Source of the DNA: Dyadobacter flavalbus
Lineage (GTDB): Bacteria; Bacteroidota; Bacteroidia; Cytophagales; Spirosomataceae
Reading direction: 5' to 3'
Assembly (NCBI RefSeq): GCF_006149045.1
Contig: NZ_VBSN01000027.1
Span: forward strand, 496,001 to 560,000
Length of the DNA stretch: 64,000 bases
Shown here one piece after another: positions 26,703-35,748 of the stretch. The position numbers and the translations under genes were made by a program. The notes below the pieces were generated by a model, which saw only the letters and a list, made by a program, of their open reading frames with translations, searched no databases and was not told where the DNA came from. Numbering within the stretch: position 1 is the first letter of the stretch; every line of letters starts with the position of its first letter.

Positions 26703-26738
26703 AAAAGCTCTATGAAAATAGAGCTTTTCTTTTTTTAT
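26703..26738 (+). terminator. Terminator of lipoprotein gene 2
   Basis: AAAAGCTCTAT (26703-26713), loop GAAA, ATAGAGCTTTT (26718-26728), T-rich tail to 26738. It differs from the first copy mainly in the loop. Confidence 0.92.
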
Positions 26739-26745
26739 TTAATGA

Positions 26746-27360
26746 ATGAAAGACACATCCTTTGGCCTCCACGTTCCGCAGGCAGCCATTCCTTATTGTG
26801 AAGAATTATTTCATACCTATCATTTCAGCTTTGCTTTATCGCGTCCGCGCAGAACGCGGCTGGGCGATTTTACCGTAAAGCGCGGATATGTTCCCCGAAT
26901 AACGGTTAATGCCAACCTTAATCCATACCATTTTCTGATAACTTATATCCATGAAGTTGCGCATTGTGCCGTACATGAGAAATATAACAGCCGGCTGAAA
27001 AAGCGCGTGGCGCCGCATGGAAAAGAGTGGAAATACGAATTCGGGATGCTGTTGCAGCCTGTACTGAATGAAAATATCTTTCCGGCAGACATTCTGAGTG
27101 CGTTGGTTCGTTATGCAAAAAACCCTGCGGCTTCTACCGGAGGCGATCAGGTTTTGTATAATGCAATACGTAAATATGATGAGCATGCATTGCATTCCGG
27201 CAAAACCACGCTTGTGCAGCTGAATGAAGGAACTGATTTCGTTTTTCAGGACAGGTTGTTTGTCAGAGGCTCGTTACGACGGACGCGTGTGCTTTGCAGG
27301 GATAAAAAATCACAACGTCTTTACACAATTCCGGCAAATGCATTGGTTGAAGCCTGTTGA
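26746..27360 (+). CDS. SprT-like zinc metalloprotease-domain protein
   Basis: Predicted 204-residue protein of the SprT-like (E. coli SprT / Spartan) family. The gluzincin-type motif is ITYIHEVAHCAVHEKY near residue 70 (HExxH plus a later His), followed by KRVAPHGKEWKYEFGMLLQP, a typical SprT continuation; the C-terminus holds a small beta domain with Cys295-free zinc-ribbon remnants (a single CRDKK). Spartan relatives repair DNA-protein crosslinks, but bacterial roles are mostly unknown. Its 3-prime end overlaps porU by 23 bases, so the two are co-transcribed. This is not the gliding-motility SprT (PorT). Confidence 0.83.
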   Translation: MKDTSFGLHVPQAAIPYCEELFHTYHFSFALSRPRRTRLGDFTVKRGYVPRITVNANLNPYHFLITYIHEVAHCAVHEKYNSRLKKRVAPHGKEWKYEFGMLLQPVLNENIFPADILSALVRYAKNPAASTGGDQVLYNAIRKYDEHALHSGKTTLVQLNEGTDFVFQDRLFVRGSLRRTRVLCRDKKSQRLYTIPANALVEAC

Positions 27361-30300
27361 TCTGCGCAGTTTCCTTGTTCATTCAGTCATAAGCTGTTTT
27401 GGATTGTTGTTCGGTTATACCTCATCTGCTCAGCAGTCGTCTGTTTTATCAAGTGGAAACTGGTACAAGCTGGCTGTAAACCAGACCGGCGTTTACCGGA
27501 TTGATACGGACTTTCTGCGTAAAATGGGTATTGATCCTCTTTCTGTTACCCCGGACCAGATCCGTATATTCGGAAATAAGGGCGGAATGTTGCCTCAGAA
27601 AAATGATCCTGCGTTTTCAGGTCATCTGGAAGAAAGCGCCATTTGGGTACAAGGTGAATCAGACGGGAAATTTGACAGCAATGACGCGGTGTATTTTTAT
27701 GCCGAAGGGCCGAACGAGATTATTTTTGATTCATTAAAAGCAGAGTATCGGCATCAGAAAAATTCCTATACGGATACAAGCTATTACTTTCTGAACCTTG
27801 GACAAAGCAACGGGCTGCGGATAAAGAAAACAAATGTGGCTGCCGGCGTATCCGGAAAAACAGTCAGCCAGTTTGAAGATTACTGGTATCACGAATCGGA
27901 TGTTTCCAATCTGCTTAAATCGGGCAGAGAATGGTGGGGCGAATATCTGGAATCAGCTCCGTTAACGATTGAAGCAAATATACCCGGCATCGTTCCTGGT
28001 TCCGAGATCAAACTTCGCACTTCTGCTATCGGCAGCGCACAGGTTACAACACGGTTTTTGTGGCAGATTAACGGAAAACAGATCGGTGAAAACACGATTG
28101 GAACGGTAAGTACGAATACTTATGATATCAAAGGCAGGCGTTCGGATGCGACTCATACCGCCAATGCCGGCGCTTCTCCTCCGAATCCGGTTACAGTCGG
28201 GATCGGTTATGACAAAAATGGACAGAGTACAGCGCAGGCTTATCTCAATTATGTTGCATTGCATGTAAAAAGAACGTTGCGTTCTTACGACAACCAACAG
28301 CTTTACCGTTTTTTGCCTGAAAATTCAGACACGGTAACGTATCATTTTCAAGACCTCGCTTCCGGCTGGAACCTGTGGAATGTTACCGATCCTGCCAGTC
28401 CGGAAATCATGGCTGAAAACACGACAAGTGCTTCTTTAGCAATTGCTGCGCGGAATGGCAAAGGTACCCGGCAACTGCTTGGATTTAGACTTGACCAAGC
28501 TTTTACGCCCATTTCATGGCAATCCGTAAAAAACCAGAATATCGTCAGCTCCAACACGCCCGATCTGTTGATTGTCACGCCTGCTGCCTGGGAAATTGAA
28601 GCGAAAAGATTGGCAGAATTCCGGAAAGTTAATGACGGCCTTGAAGTTGTAGTGGTAACCACTGAGCAAATTTACAATGAATATGCCGCGGGCAAACCGG
28701 ATGTAAGTGCAATCCGGAATTATGCACGCGCGCTTTACAGGAAGAAAACGGGCAAACTGAAATATCTGCTTTTGTTCGGGGATGCTACTTTCGACTACAA
28801 AAACCTTTTAAACAACCAAACGCAATTACAGCGCAACAACTGGGTTCCGGTTTATGAAAGTTATGAATCGCTGAATCCGGTTTACACCTTTTCTTCCGAT
28901 GATTATTTCGGTTTTATGGAAGATGGCGAAGGCGAATGGACCGAATCGGCTGCGGGCGATCATACGGTGGACATAGGTGTCGGAAGGCTTCCTGTAAAAT
29001 CATTTGCAGAGGCGCAAACTATTGTAAACAAACTTATTAATTACAATTCTGCTGAAAGCAAGTCAGGAAGCTGGAAGAATTCGATCCGTTTTGTGGCCGA
29101 CGACGGAGACGGAAATATTCATCAGTCTCACGCAGACCAGCTTGCCAGACTCGTTCAGAATGACTTTTTGCCTTCCCGTTTATTCATAGATGCTTTTCCT
29201 CAGGTTACAACGGGTGAAGGCCAGAAAGCTGCACAAGTAAATAATGCAATCAGGAAAAGTATTGATGAAGGAACGCTGATCCTTAATTATACCGGGCATG
29301 GCGGCGTAAGCGGCTGGGCTGAAGAACAGGTTTTGACACTGGCAGATATGCAATCGGTACGCGGCATGAACAATCTGCCGCTGCTGTTTACCGCAACGTG
29401 CGACTTTGGCCGGTATGATGATCCGGGAATTGTGTCAGGTGCTGAGTTGATGGTTTTAAGCCCGCGAGGAGCTGCTATCGGAGCCATCAGTACTACGCGG
29501 CCGGTTTATTCTAGCACAAATTTCACGCTCAGCAAAGCTTTTTATGAATCGCTTGTAAAAGCCGGTTCGCGATTGAAAGCCGGCGACATTTTCAGGGAAA
29601 CCAAAAACAAGGCGCTTTCAGGCAGTCTGAACCGAAATTTTACGTTGCTTGCAGATCCTTCCATGCAGTTGGCAAAAGCTCAGAAGCAAATCCGCTGGAC
29701 CTTGCAACCGGATACTTTGCGTGCCTTGCAGAAAGTAAGCCTGCAAGGTGAAATTTACAATCCGGCGAATGGATTAACCGACAATCTTTTTACGGGAATT
29801 GCAAGTATAGAGATATATGACAAGCAGTCTGCTTTCAAAACGCTGGGAAACGAAGGCAATCCGGAAAGTTATGCAGAGTTTCGTACCCGGTTATTCAAAG
29901 GCAGTGTGAAAGTTGTAAACGGAAAATTTTCCTGCAATTTCACAATGCCGAAGGATATTGATTACAGAACAGGAACGGGCCGCGCAAATATCTATGCATA
30001 TCAAACAGGCAATACGTTTTCCGATGCCGCTGCGCAGCTGAATGTCATTGTAGGAGGAAGTGTACAGCCGGCGGCTGACCGTACGCCGCCGAAGCTGGCA
30101 GCGTATCTGGATCATGAAAGTTTCAAACCGGGCGATACAGTAGGTCCGTCCCCGGTTTTGTATGTAAACGTCAGTGACGAAAACGGGATCAACATTTCAG
30201 ATGCGGGAATCGGGCATGGCATCACCTTAACGATCAATGACACGCTCACAATGACGCTGAATGACTATTTTACTGCTGATCTCGATGATTACCGTTCGGG

Positions 30301-30736
30301 AACCGTACGCTATCCGCTGGAAAACATGCCCGCCGGAAAATATGTTATTCGCTTAAAAGTATGGGACAGTTATAATAACTTATCTGAAATTGCGTTCGAT
30401 TTTCAAGTAGGCATCCTGAAAGGAATCCGATTCAATGCGCTGACAATTTATCCTAACCCGTTTCATGAAAATTTTTCATTCGAACTTATTCATGACAGAA
30501 TAAATGAAGATGTAGAAATAATTTTTAGTATATTTCTCAATAATGGGCAGCGTCTGAGTACATTTCAAAAACAGTATTATAATAGTGAGCCAATGTTGAA
30601 GGAAATCCTGAGTACTCCCGATCTTGGAGAAAACCGGATTCCGTACAATGTGCCGCTGTTGTATCAAATGCAGATCAGATCATTGAAAGACAATTCTTCT
30701 GACCAGCGATCCGGAAAACTTATTCGCAGTCCCTGA
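27338..30736 (+). CDS. porU: Type IX secretion system sortase PorU (C25 peptidase)
   Basis: Predicted 1132-residue outer-surface enzyme that cleaves the C-terminal signal of T9SS cargo and attaches the product to the surface. The start is taken at ATG 27338 (MHWLKPVDLRSFLVHSV, signal peptide ending near SSAQQ), overlapping the upstream gene by 23 bases; earlier residues are out of keeping with export. The C25 catalytic dyad is the His in LNYTGHGGVSGW near 653 and Cys in FTATCDFGRYDDP near 688. LLFGDATFDYKN is the family's conserved strand. The C-terminus (LTIYPNPFHENFSFEL onward) is a T9SS-type sorting domain. porV follows 102 bases downstream, the expected partner. Confidence 0.93.
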   Translation: MHWLKPVDLRSFLVHSVISCFGLLFGYTSSAQQSSVLSSGNWYKLAVNQTGVYRIDTDFLRKMGIDPLSVTPDQIRIFGNKGGMLPQKNDPAFSGHLEESAIWVQGESDGKFDSNDAVYFYAEGPNEIIFDSLKAEYRHQKNSYTDTSYYFLNLGQSNGLRIKKTNVAAGVSGKTVSQFEDYWYHESDVSNLLKSGREWWGEYLESAPLTIEANIPGIVPGSEIKLRTSAIGSAQVTTRFLWQINGKQIGENTIGTVSTNTYDIKGRRSDATHTANAGASPPNPVTVGIGYDKNGQSTAQAYLNYVALHVKRTLRSYDNQQLYRFLPENSDTVTYHFQDLASGWNLWNVTDPASPEIMAENTTSASLAIAARNGKGTRQLLGFRLDQAFTPISWQSVKNQNIVSSNTPDLLIVTPAAWEIEAKRLAEFRKVNDGLEVVVVTTEQIYNEYAAGKPDVSAIRNYARALYRKKTGKLKYLLLFGDATFDYKNLLNNQTQLQRNNWVPVYESYESLNPVYTFSSDDYFGFMEDGEGEWTESAAGDHTVDIGVGRLPVKSFAEAQTIVNKLINYNSAESKSGSWKNSIRFVADDGDGNIHQSHADQLARLVQNDFLPSRLFIDAFPQVTTGEGQKAAQVNNAIRKSIDEGTLILNYTGHGGVSGWAEEQVLTLADMQSVRGMNNLPLLFTATCDFGRYDDPGIVSGAELMVLSPRGAAIGAISTTRPVYSSTNFTLSKAFYESLVKAGSRLKAGDIFRETKNKALSGSLNRNFTLLADPSMQLAKAQKQIRWTLQPDTLRALQKVSLQGEIYNPANGLTDNLFTGIASIEIYDKQSAFKTLGNEGNPESYAEFRTRLFKGSVKVVNGKFSCNFTMPKDIDYRTGTGRANIYAYQTGNTFSDAAAQLNVIVGGSVQPAADRTPPKLAAYLDHESFKPGDTVGPSPVLYVNVSDENGINISDAGIGHGITLTINDTLTMTLNDYFTADLDDYRSGTVRYPLENMPAGKYVIRLKVWDSYNNLSEIAFDFQVGILKGIRFNALTIYPNPFHENFSFELIHDRINEDVEIIFSIFLNNGQRLSTFQKQYYNSEPMLKEILSTPDLGENRIPYNVPLLYQMQIRSLKDNSSDQRSGKLIRSP

Positions 30737-30777
30737 TATAATAATCTTGAATTTTTAGTAATAATTATCTTTCATTG

Positions 30778-30785
30778 TATTTTTG
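30778..30785 (+). promoter_or_regulatory. Possible -7 box before porV
   Basis: TATTTTTG matches TAnnTTTG 53 bases before the porV start, but no TTTG lies at the right distance upstream. porV may therefore also be read from the porU transcript. Confidence 0.3.
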
Positions 30786-30838
30786 ACACCTTAAAAAGAA
30801 GCTGATCCAAAGGACTTCCTATCGCAAATCCAATTTCT

Positions 30839-31990
30839 ATGAGACTATTTTTTGTTAGTTTATCTTCCTTATTAATTTCAGTAACCGGTGCAGCATTTGC
30901 CCAGACTACACCCACATCAAGAATCCCTTACTCACCACTTTCATTTTTAACGTTTGCGCCGGATGCAAGAAGTGCTGCGCTGGGAGAAGCAGGTGTGGCT
31001 TTAAGTCCTGATGCCAATGCAACTTACTGGAATGCTGCCAAGCTTCCTTATAACACCAAAGATTTCGGGGTGTCCGCATCTTACACGCCATGGCTCCGGA
31101 ACCTCGTTGATGATATGTGGCTTGGTTACCTGAGTGCTTACAAAAAACTTGGAAAAGGACAGGCAGTTGCTTTATCCGTCAATTATTTCAACAACGGTGA
31201 ACTGGATCTAAGAACCGCGACCGGTCAGCAGAACGGTTATTTTACTTCCAGGGAAATGGCTATCAACGGAACATATTCACGTCAGCTTGGACGGAACTTC
31301 TCAATGGGCTTAACGCTGAAGTATATTTCTTCCAACCTGGCAGGAACTGCGGTAATCAATGGAATTTCACTGAACCCGGCACGCGTTGCAGCGGGTGATA
31401 TCAGCGCTTATTACCGCAAAGAACTGAGAAATGAAGAAAGCGGCAGCGAACTGGCATGGTCGCTTGGAGCTGTGCTTTCCAATCTGGGTGGTAAAATCAA
31501 CTACGGTTCAGGAACAGATTCCGAAAACTTTATCCCTACCAATCTGAAAGTAGGAGCCGGACTTTCATTCACAGGCGACGGCCGCAACCGCTTCAATTTC
31601 GTTGTGGACGCAAGAAAGTTAATGGTACCGACTCCGGACGGAACAGATTTTAATACCCGCCCGCTTCTGCAAGGAATATTCGGATCATTTTCTGATGCTC
31701 CAGACGGCTTCAAAGAAGAATTGCAGGAAATCGGTATTGCTGCCGGTGTTGAATACTGGTATAACGACATCTTCGCAGTACGCGGCGGTTACAATGCTGA
31801 AAACAGGAACAAAGGCAATATGAAGTATTTCACAGCTGGTGCAGGCGCCCGTTTTATGGATAAATATGCTTTTGACTTTGCTTATCTTTTCCCCGTAGCA
31901 CAAGGAAGCCCATTGGCTCAGACACTCCGCATTACACTTTCGCTTGGACTGAACAAGGCGGAAAAACTGGATGTTGGCGATACGGAATAA
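30839..31990 (+). CDS. porV: Type IX secretion outer-membrane shuttle PorV (LptO)
   Basis: Predicted 383-residue outer-membrane beta-barrel of the FadL-like fold, the T9SS shuttle that brings cargo to PorU. The signal peptide ends at GAAFAQ. The N-terminal SPLSFLTFAPDARSAALGEAGVALSPDANATYWNAAKL is split here only for description and is the PorV hallmark (positions about 33-70). Alternating hydrophobic strands continue to the C-terminal LRITLSLGL. The gene lies directly after porU, the standard arrangement, and ends at a strong terminator (32021-32058), closing the SprT-like/porU/porV unit. Confidence 0.93.
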   Translation: MRLFFVSLSSLLISVTGAAFAQTTPTSRIPYSPLSFLTFAPDARSAALGEAGVALSPDANATYWNAAKLPYNTKDFGVSASYTPWLRNLVDDMWLGYLSAYKKLGKGQAVALSVNYFNNGELDLRTATGQQNGYFTSREMAINGTYSRQLGRNFSMGLTLKYISSNLAGTAVINGISLNPARVAAGDISAYYRKELRNEESGSELAWSLGAVLSNLGGKINYGSGTDSENFIPTNLKVGAGLSFTGDGRNRFNFVVDARKLMVPTPDGTDFNTRPLLQGIFGSFSDAPDGFKEELQEIGIAAGVEYWYNDIFAVRGGYNAENRNKGNMKYFTAGAGARFMDKYAFDFAYLFPVAQGSPLAQTLRITLSLGLNKAEKLDVGDTE

Positions 31991-32020
31991 CGAAGTGAAT
32001 CAACAAGTTTAAATTTTTGA

Positions 32021-32058
32021 AAACGAATGACGTTATTGCAGCGTCATTCGTTTTTTTT
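32021..32058 (+). terminator. Terminator of the porU-porV unit
   Basis: AAACGAATGACG (32021-32032) pairs perfectly with CGTCATTCGTTT (32042-32053) over a nine-base loop, with eight T at the 3-prime side. It sits 31 bases after porV and separates it from the M16 gene. Confidence 0.93.
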
Positions 32059-32074
32059 ATACTCATTGCCGAAT

Positions 32075-33355
32075 ATGTCACTCGACCGTACCATAGCACC
32101 CGATTTCAAAGTCATTCATTCTATAAACCTGCCGGAACCGGGAACCCGTACGCTGGATAATGGTCTTACATTGCATACAATAAACATTGGTGATCAGCCG
32201 GTGATCAGGCTGGAATGCATTTTTGAAGCCGGAAACTGGCAGGAAAGTGAAATCGGGGCGTCTTATTTTGCTATAAAAATGTTGCCGGAAGGAACCGCCG
32301 GCCTTACTTCGCAGGAAATAAGTGAAGCCTTTGACAAAGTGGGTGCATTTACCGAGATGACTCATTCTTCCGACCGCATCGGGATTGTTGTTTATTGCCT
32401 TTCGCGGTTTCTGAATGAAGTTTTGCCAATCGTCCGAGAATTGATCAGAAATGCAGCTTTCCCGGAAAAGGAACTTCAGGAATTAAGGAATATAACCATC
32501 CAGAACCTGAGGGTTAACAAAGAGAAAAATGCTTTCCTTGCCAACGCAGCGTTCCGGGCAAAGTTGTTTGGCAGCAATCATCCTTATGGACAGAGCCAGG
32601 AAGAGGACAATATTTCAGGATTATCGCTGGATGCAATAACCGGGCATTACAATAAATTTATCAGGAACGGAAAGTTTACCGTTGTGCTGGCCGGCCAGAT
32701 TGAAGAAAAAGATATTGAAGCAGTCAATAAATATTTAGGTGCCGAGCCGGTATTCAATAATTCTGATGAAGCCGGTTACACACCCGAAGCTGCATATCAA
32801 AATTCGGAAGTCGTTGTGGAAAGGCCGGAAAGTGTGCAGTCTTCCATTCGCATGGGCCGTATTTTGTTTACAAGGCATCATCCGGATTATTTCAAAATGC
32901 TGGTTACCAACGAAATTCTGGGCGGATATTTCGGTTCCAGGCTGATGAAAAATATCCGTGAGGAAAAAGGCCTGACTTACGGCATTTCCTCGCACCTGAT
33001 TACGCTGAAGAACGAAGGCTATTTTATGGTTGCAACGGACGTGAAAAAAGAATTTACGCAGCAGACTATAGACGAAATCAAAAAAGAAATTTACAGGCTG
33101 CAGACCGAACCCGTTGGTGAGAATGAGTTGCAGACCGTTAAAAATTTTATGGCCGGCGAATTTGCAGGATCGCTCAATACTGCATTTGAAGTAGCCGACC
33201 GTCAGAAAATACTTCTGCTTGACGGTCTTCCGTCTGATTTTTTCAACAGATACATCGATCAGATTCATGCTACAACCAGTGAGGATGTGCTTTCCATGGC
33301 TTCTTTGTATCTCAACCCTGAAGATATGGTGACGGTAATTGCCGGAGGGAAGTAA
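32075..33355 (+). CDS. M16-family peptidase-like protein lacking the zinc motif
   Basis: Predicted 426-residue protein of the insulinase/processing-peptidase (M16) fold. ATG 32075 (MSLDRTIAPDFKV) is chosen because it follows the terminator and matches family starts. The position of the inverted zinc motif HxxEH is occupied by GASYFAIKMLPEGT, so metal binding is lost. The second-domain Arg/Tyr motif, MKNIREEKGLTYGISS, is intact. M16B proteins often work as a catalytic plus non-catalytic pair; this is the non-catalytic type, yet no catalytic partner is adjacent. No signal peptide is seen. Confidence 0.85.
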   Translation: MSLDRTIAPDFKVIHSINLPEPGTRTLDNGLTLHTINIGDQPVIRLECIFEAGNWQESEIGASYFAIKMLPEGTAGLTSQEISEAFDKVGAFTEMTHSSDRIGIVVYCLSRFLNEVLPIVRELIRNAAFPEKELQELRNITIQNLRVNKEKNAFLANAAFRAKLFGSNHPYGQSQEEDNISGLSLDAITGHYNKFIRNGKFTVVLAGQIEEKDIEAVNKYLGAEPVFNNSDEAGYTPEAAYQNSEVVVERPESVQSSIRMGRILFTRHHPDYFKMLVTNEILGGYFGSRLMKNIREEKGLTYGISSHLITLKNEGYFMVATDVKKEFTQQTIDEIKKEIYRLQTEPVGENELQTVKNFMAGEFAGSLNTAFEVADRQKILLLDGLPSDFFNRYIDQIHATTSEDVLSMASLYLNPEDMVTVIAGGK

Positions 33356-33366
33356 AAGTCCGGCGA

Positions 33367-34689
33367 TTACTTCTGGTCCAGTGCTTCTTTGTAGGCTCTC
33401 AGGCAGCGGTCTCTTGCAAACCGGTGATCAACAATCGGTTCTGGATAGGCATCCGTTCCAATTTCCGGAACCCATCTTTTAACATATTCACCTTTGGCGT
33501 CGAAGCGCTTTGCCTGCGCCTCGGGATTGAATATCCTGAAATAAGGCGCCGCATCCGTTCCCGATCCTGCTGCCCATTGCCAGCCGCCGTTATTGGCTGC
33601 GAGGTCATAATCCAGCAGTTTGTCAGCAAAATAAGCTTCGCCGAGACGCCAGTCAATCAGTAAATGTTTGGATAAAAAACTGGCTGTAATCATTCTCAGG
33701 CGGTTATGCATAAATCCGATTTCATTCAGCTGCCGCATTCCTGCATCCACAAGCGGATAGCCTGTTTTGCCTTCACACCATTTTCTGAAATCTTCCTTGT
33801 CATACCGCCATTTGATGCGGTCATATGCTGCCCGGAAAGCTTTGCCGGTTCCTACAAAAGGAAAATTCCAGAGAATCTGCTGATAGAAATCACGCCAGAT
33901 CAGTTCACTCAGGTAAACAAGGCTGTTTTCTTCTGCTTCTCTGGCCAGTTCGCGGATACTTACCGTCCCAAACCGGAGATGTATGCCGATCCGGCTGGTG
34001 GATTCCATGGCCGGAAAATCTCTTTCTTTTTTATACCTCTGAAGTAATTCTGCCGGAACAACACTGGATGGGAAGTTATAATCCGATTTCCTGAAGCCCA
34101 TTTCTTCCAGTGAAGGAAAGTCCGGCGCCTGCCATTTATACAAGTTATCAAAGTACTTTTCAGTTGGATAAGAAGACAGATAAAAACGGTTGCATTTACT
34201 TTTCCATGCGCGGCTGTAAGCTGTAAATACCGTGTACGGCATATTTTTCTGGTTCAGGATTTCGTTTTTTTCAAAAATAACCTGATCCTTATATGTCTTG
34301 AAAATGCCGTTCTTTTTCTGAATAATCTGCGCTACTTCATTATCGCGGTCTGTTGCGTAAGGTTCGTAGTCGGAGTTTGTATAAACTTCCGCGATAGCAT
34401 ATTCTTCACTGAGTTTTTTCCATATATCCACCGGGAAGCCGTAATGCACAAGAATATCGGAGCCGCTGGTTTTCAGTTCTTTCTGAATCTGAAGTATGGC
34501 ATTGTAAATAAATGTGAGGCGGCTGTCATTTTTATCTTCAATATGGTCAAGAATATGACGGTCAAATATAAACAGCGGAATGACCGGGTAATCCGATTTC
34601 AAAGCGCGGTAAAGACCTGCGTTGTCGTGTAAACGAAGATCCCGGCGAAACCAGAACACGGCTATTTTTTCTTTTGCTTTTGAACTCAT
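33367..34689 (-). CDS. phr: Deoxyribodipyrimidine photo-lyase (class I / cryptochrome family)
   Basis: Predicted 440-residue FAD enzyme that splits cyclobutane pyrimidine dimers using blue light. ATG 34689 (MSSKAKEKIAVFWFRRDLRLHDNAGL) matches the family start; upstream residues belong to the opposite gene's leader. The N-terminal antenna domain ends near residue 135; the FAD/DNA region has ELIWRDFYQQILWNFP, then MRQLNEIGFMHNRLRM, SFLSKHLLIDWRLGE and YDLAANNGGWQWAAGSGTD near 360-375. The Trp electron chain appears intact. It converges tightly (11 bases) on the M16 gene and diverges from the DUF1080 gene. Confidence 0.93.
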   Translation of the reverse strand: MSSKAKEKIAVFWFRRDLRLHDNAGLYRALKSDYPVIPLFIFDRHILDHIEDKNDSRLTFIYNAILQIQKELKTSGSDILVHYGFPVDIWKKLSEEYAIAEVYTNSDYEPYATDRDNEVAQIIQKKNGIFKTYKDQVIFEKNEILNQKNMPYTVFTAYSRAWKSKCNRFYLSSYPTEKYFDNLYKWQAPDFPSLEEMGFRKSDYNFPSSVVPAELLQRYKKERDFPAMESTSRIGIHLRFGTVSIRELAREAEENSLVYLSELIWRDFYQQILWNFPFVGTGKAFRAAYDRIKWRYDKEDFRKWCEGKTGYPLVDAGMRQLNEIGFMHNRLRMITASFLSKHLLIDWRLGEAYFADKLLDYDLAANNGGWQWAAGSGTDAAPYFRIFNPEAQAKRFDAKGEYVKRWVPEIGTDAYPEPIVDHRFARDRCLRAYKEALDQK

Positions 34690-34799
34690 GAATGTATTTA
34701 ATGAAAGTTCCGATCGTATATTTACTTCAACGGCAGCTTCGGATACAATGCCAGATAAAAAAATTGCTCCAAACCAGTTCATTTAACCAACCTTTATTC

Positions 34800-35654
34800 A
34801 TGAAATTACAATTGACAATACTTTTCAGCCTGTTTTGCTTGTTTGCTTCTGCGCAGGAAAAGAAAGACAGGCAGGAATGGAAACAGCTTTTCAACGGAAA
34901 AAACCTGGATGGCTGGGACATCAAAATCCGCGGTTATGAACTGAACAACAACTATGGCAATACATTCCGGGTTGAAGACGGCAAAATGGTGGTTCGTTAC
35001 GACAAGTACGATGATTTTGCGCAGAAATACGGTCATATATTCTATAAAGGGGATTTTTCATATTACCGCATTGCCGTTGAGTATCGTTTTGTAGGAGAAC
35101 AGGCCCCGAAAGGCGAGGGCTGGGCATGGCGAAACAGCGGCATTATGGTACACGGGCAGCCTGCTGCTGCAATGGGGAAAGATCAGGACTTTCCTGCTTC
35201 CATCGAAGTGCAGCTTTTGGGCGGTGACGGCAAGAAGCGCACAACGTGTAACCTGTGTACGCCGGGAACGAATGTCGTAATGGATGGCAAGTTGATTACG
35301 CAGCACTGCGTTACTTCCAGGTCAAAAACCTATAACGGTGACCAGTGGGTGAGGGCGGAAGTGCTTGTGCTGGGCGATTCGCTTGTTCAGCATTTTGCCA
35401 ACGGAGAAATGGTGCTGGAATACAACAAACCTCAGATCGGCGGCGGAAATGTAAGCGGCCACGATGCGTCTCTACTTGTGAACGGAAAGCTGCTCGATCA
35501 TGGCTCCATTTCCCTGCAAAGCGAAAGTCATCCGGTGGAATTCCGGAAAGTGGAAATTCTGGACCTGAAAGGCTGCATGGACCCGAAAGCTTCCAATTAC
35601 AAATCCTATTTTGTAAAAGCGGATAATAGTCAATGCATTTACAAGAAGAAGTAA
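34800..35654 (+). CDS. DUF1080 (3-keto-disaccharide hydrolase-like) secreted protein
   Basis: Predicted 284-residue secreted protein. Start at ATG 34800: MKLQLTILFSLFCLFASAQ is a signal peptide, upstream residues are not. The DUF1080 beta-sandwich spans about 22-260: LFNGKNLDGWDIKIRG, FRVEDGKMVVRYD, WRNSGIMVHGQ, SIEVQLLGG and SISLQSESHPVEFRKVEI. Family members hydrolyse 3-keto-glycosides. After the domain comes an unusual C-terminal motif GCMDPKASNYKSYFV with ADNSQCIY, like the Cys-flanked GCxDPxAxNY element seen in Bacteroidota surface proteins. It is monocistronic and ends at the terminator at 35676. Confidence 0.87.
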   Translation: MKLQLTILFSLFCLFASAQEKKDRQEWKQLFNGKNLDGWDIKIRGYELNNNYGNTFRVEDGKMVVRYDKYDDFAQKYGHIFYKGDFSYYRIAVEYRFVGEQAPKGEGWAWRNSGIMVHGQPAAAMGKDQDFPASIEVQLLGGDGKKRTTCNLCTPGTNVVMDGKLITQHCVTSRSKTYNGDQWVRAEVLVLGDSLVQHFANGEMVLEYNKPQIGGGNVSGHDASLLVNGKLLDHGSISLQSESHPVEFRKVEILDLKGCMDPKASNYKSYFVKADNSQCIYKKK

Positions 35655-35675
35655 TTTTTACAGGTGTTATAAATG

Positions 35676-35725
35676 ATAAAGTCTTACTACAATGCAGCTT
35701 TGCCGTAGTAAGACTTTATTTTTAG
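35676..35725. terminator. Bidirectional terminator between DUF1080 gene and murA
   Basis: A 15-pair perfect stem (35676-35690 with 35705-35719) and 14-base loop. T-rich on the plus side. It stands 21 bases after one stop and 30 after the other, and serves both convergent genes. Confidence 0.85.
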
Positions 35726-35748
35726 TATAATACGCCTGAATATAACGC

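Noticed and set aside
26746..27360. Gliding-motility protein SprT
   Set aside because: The gene encodes an HExxH SprT-like (Spartan-type) protein. The gliding SprT of flavobacteria is the unrelated PorT membrane protein.
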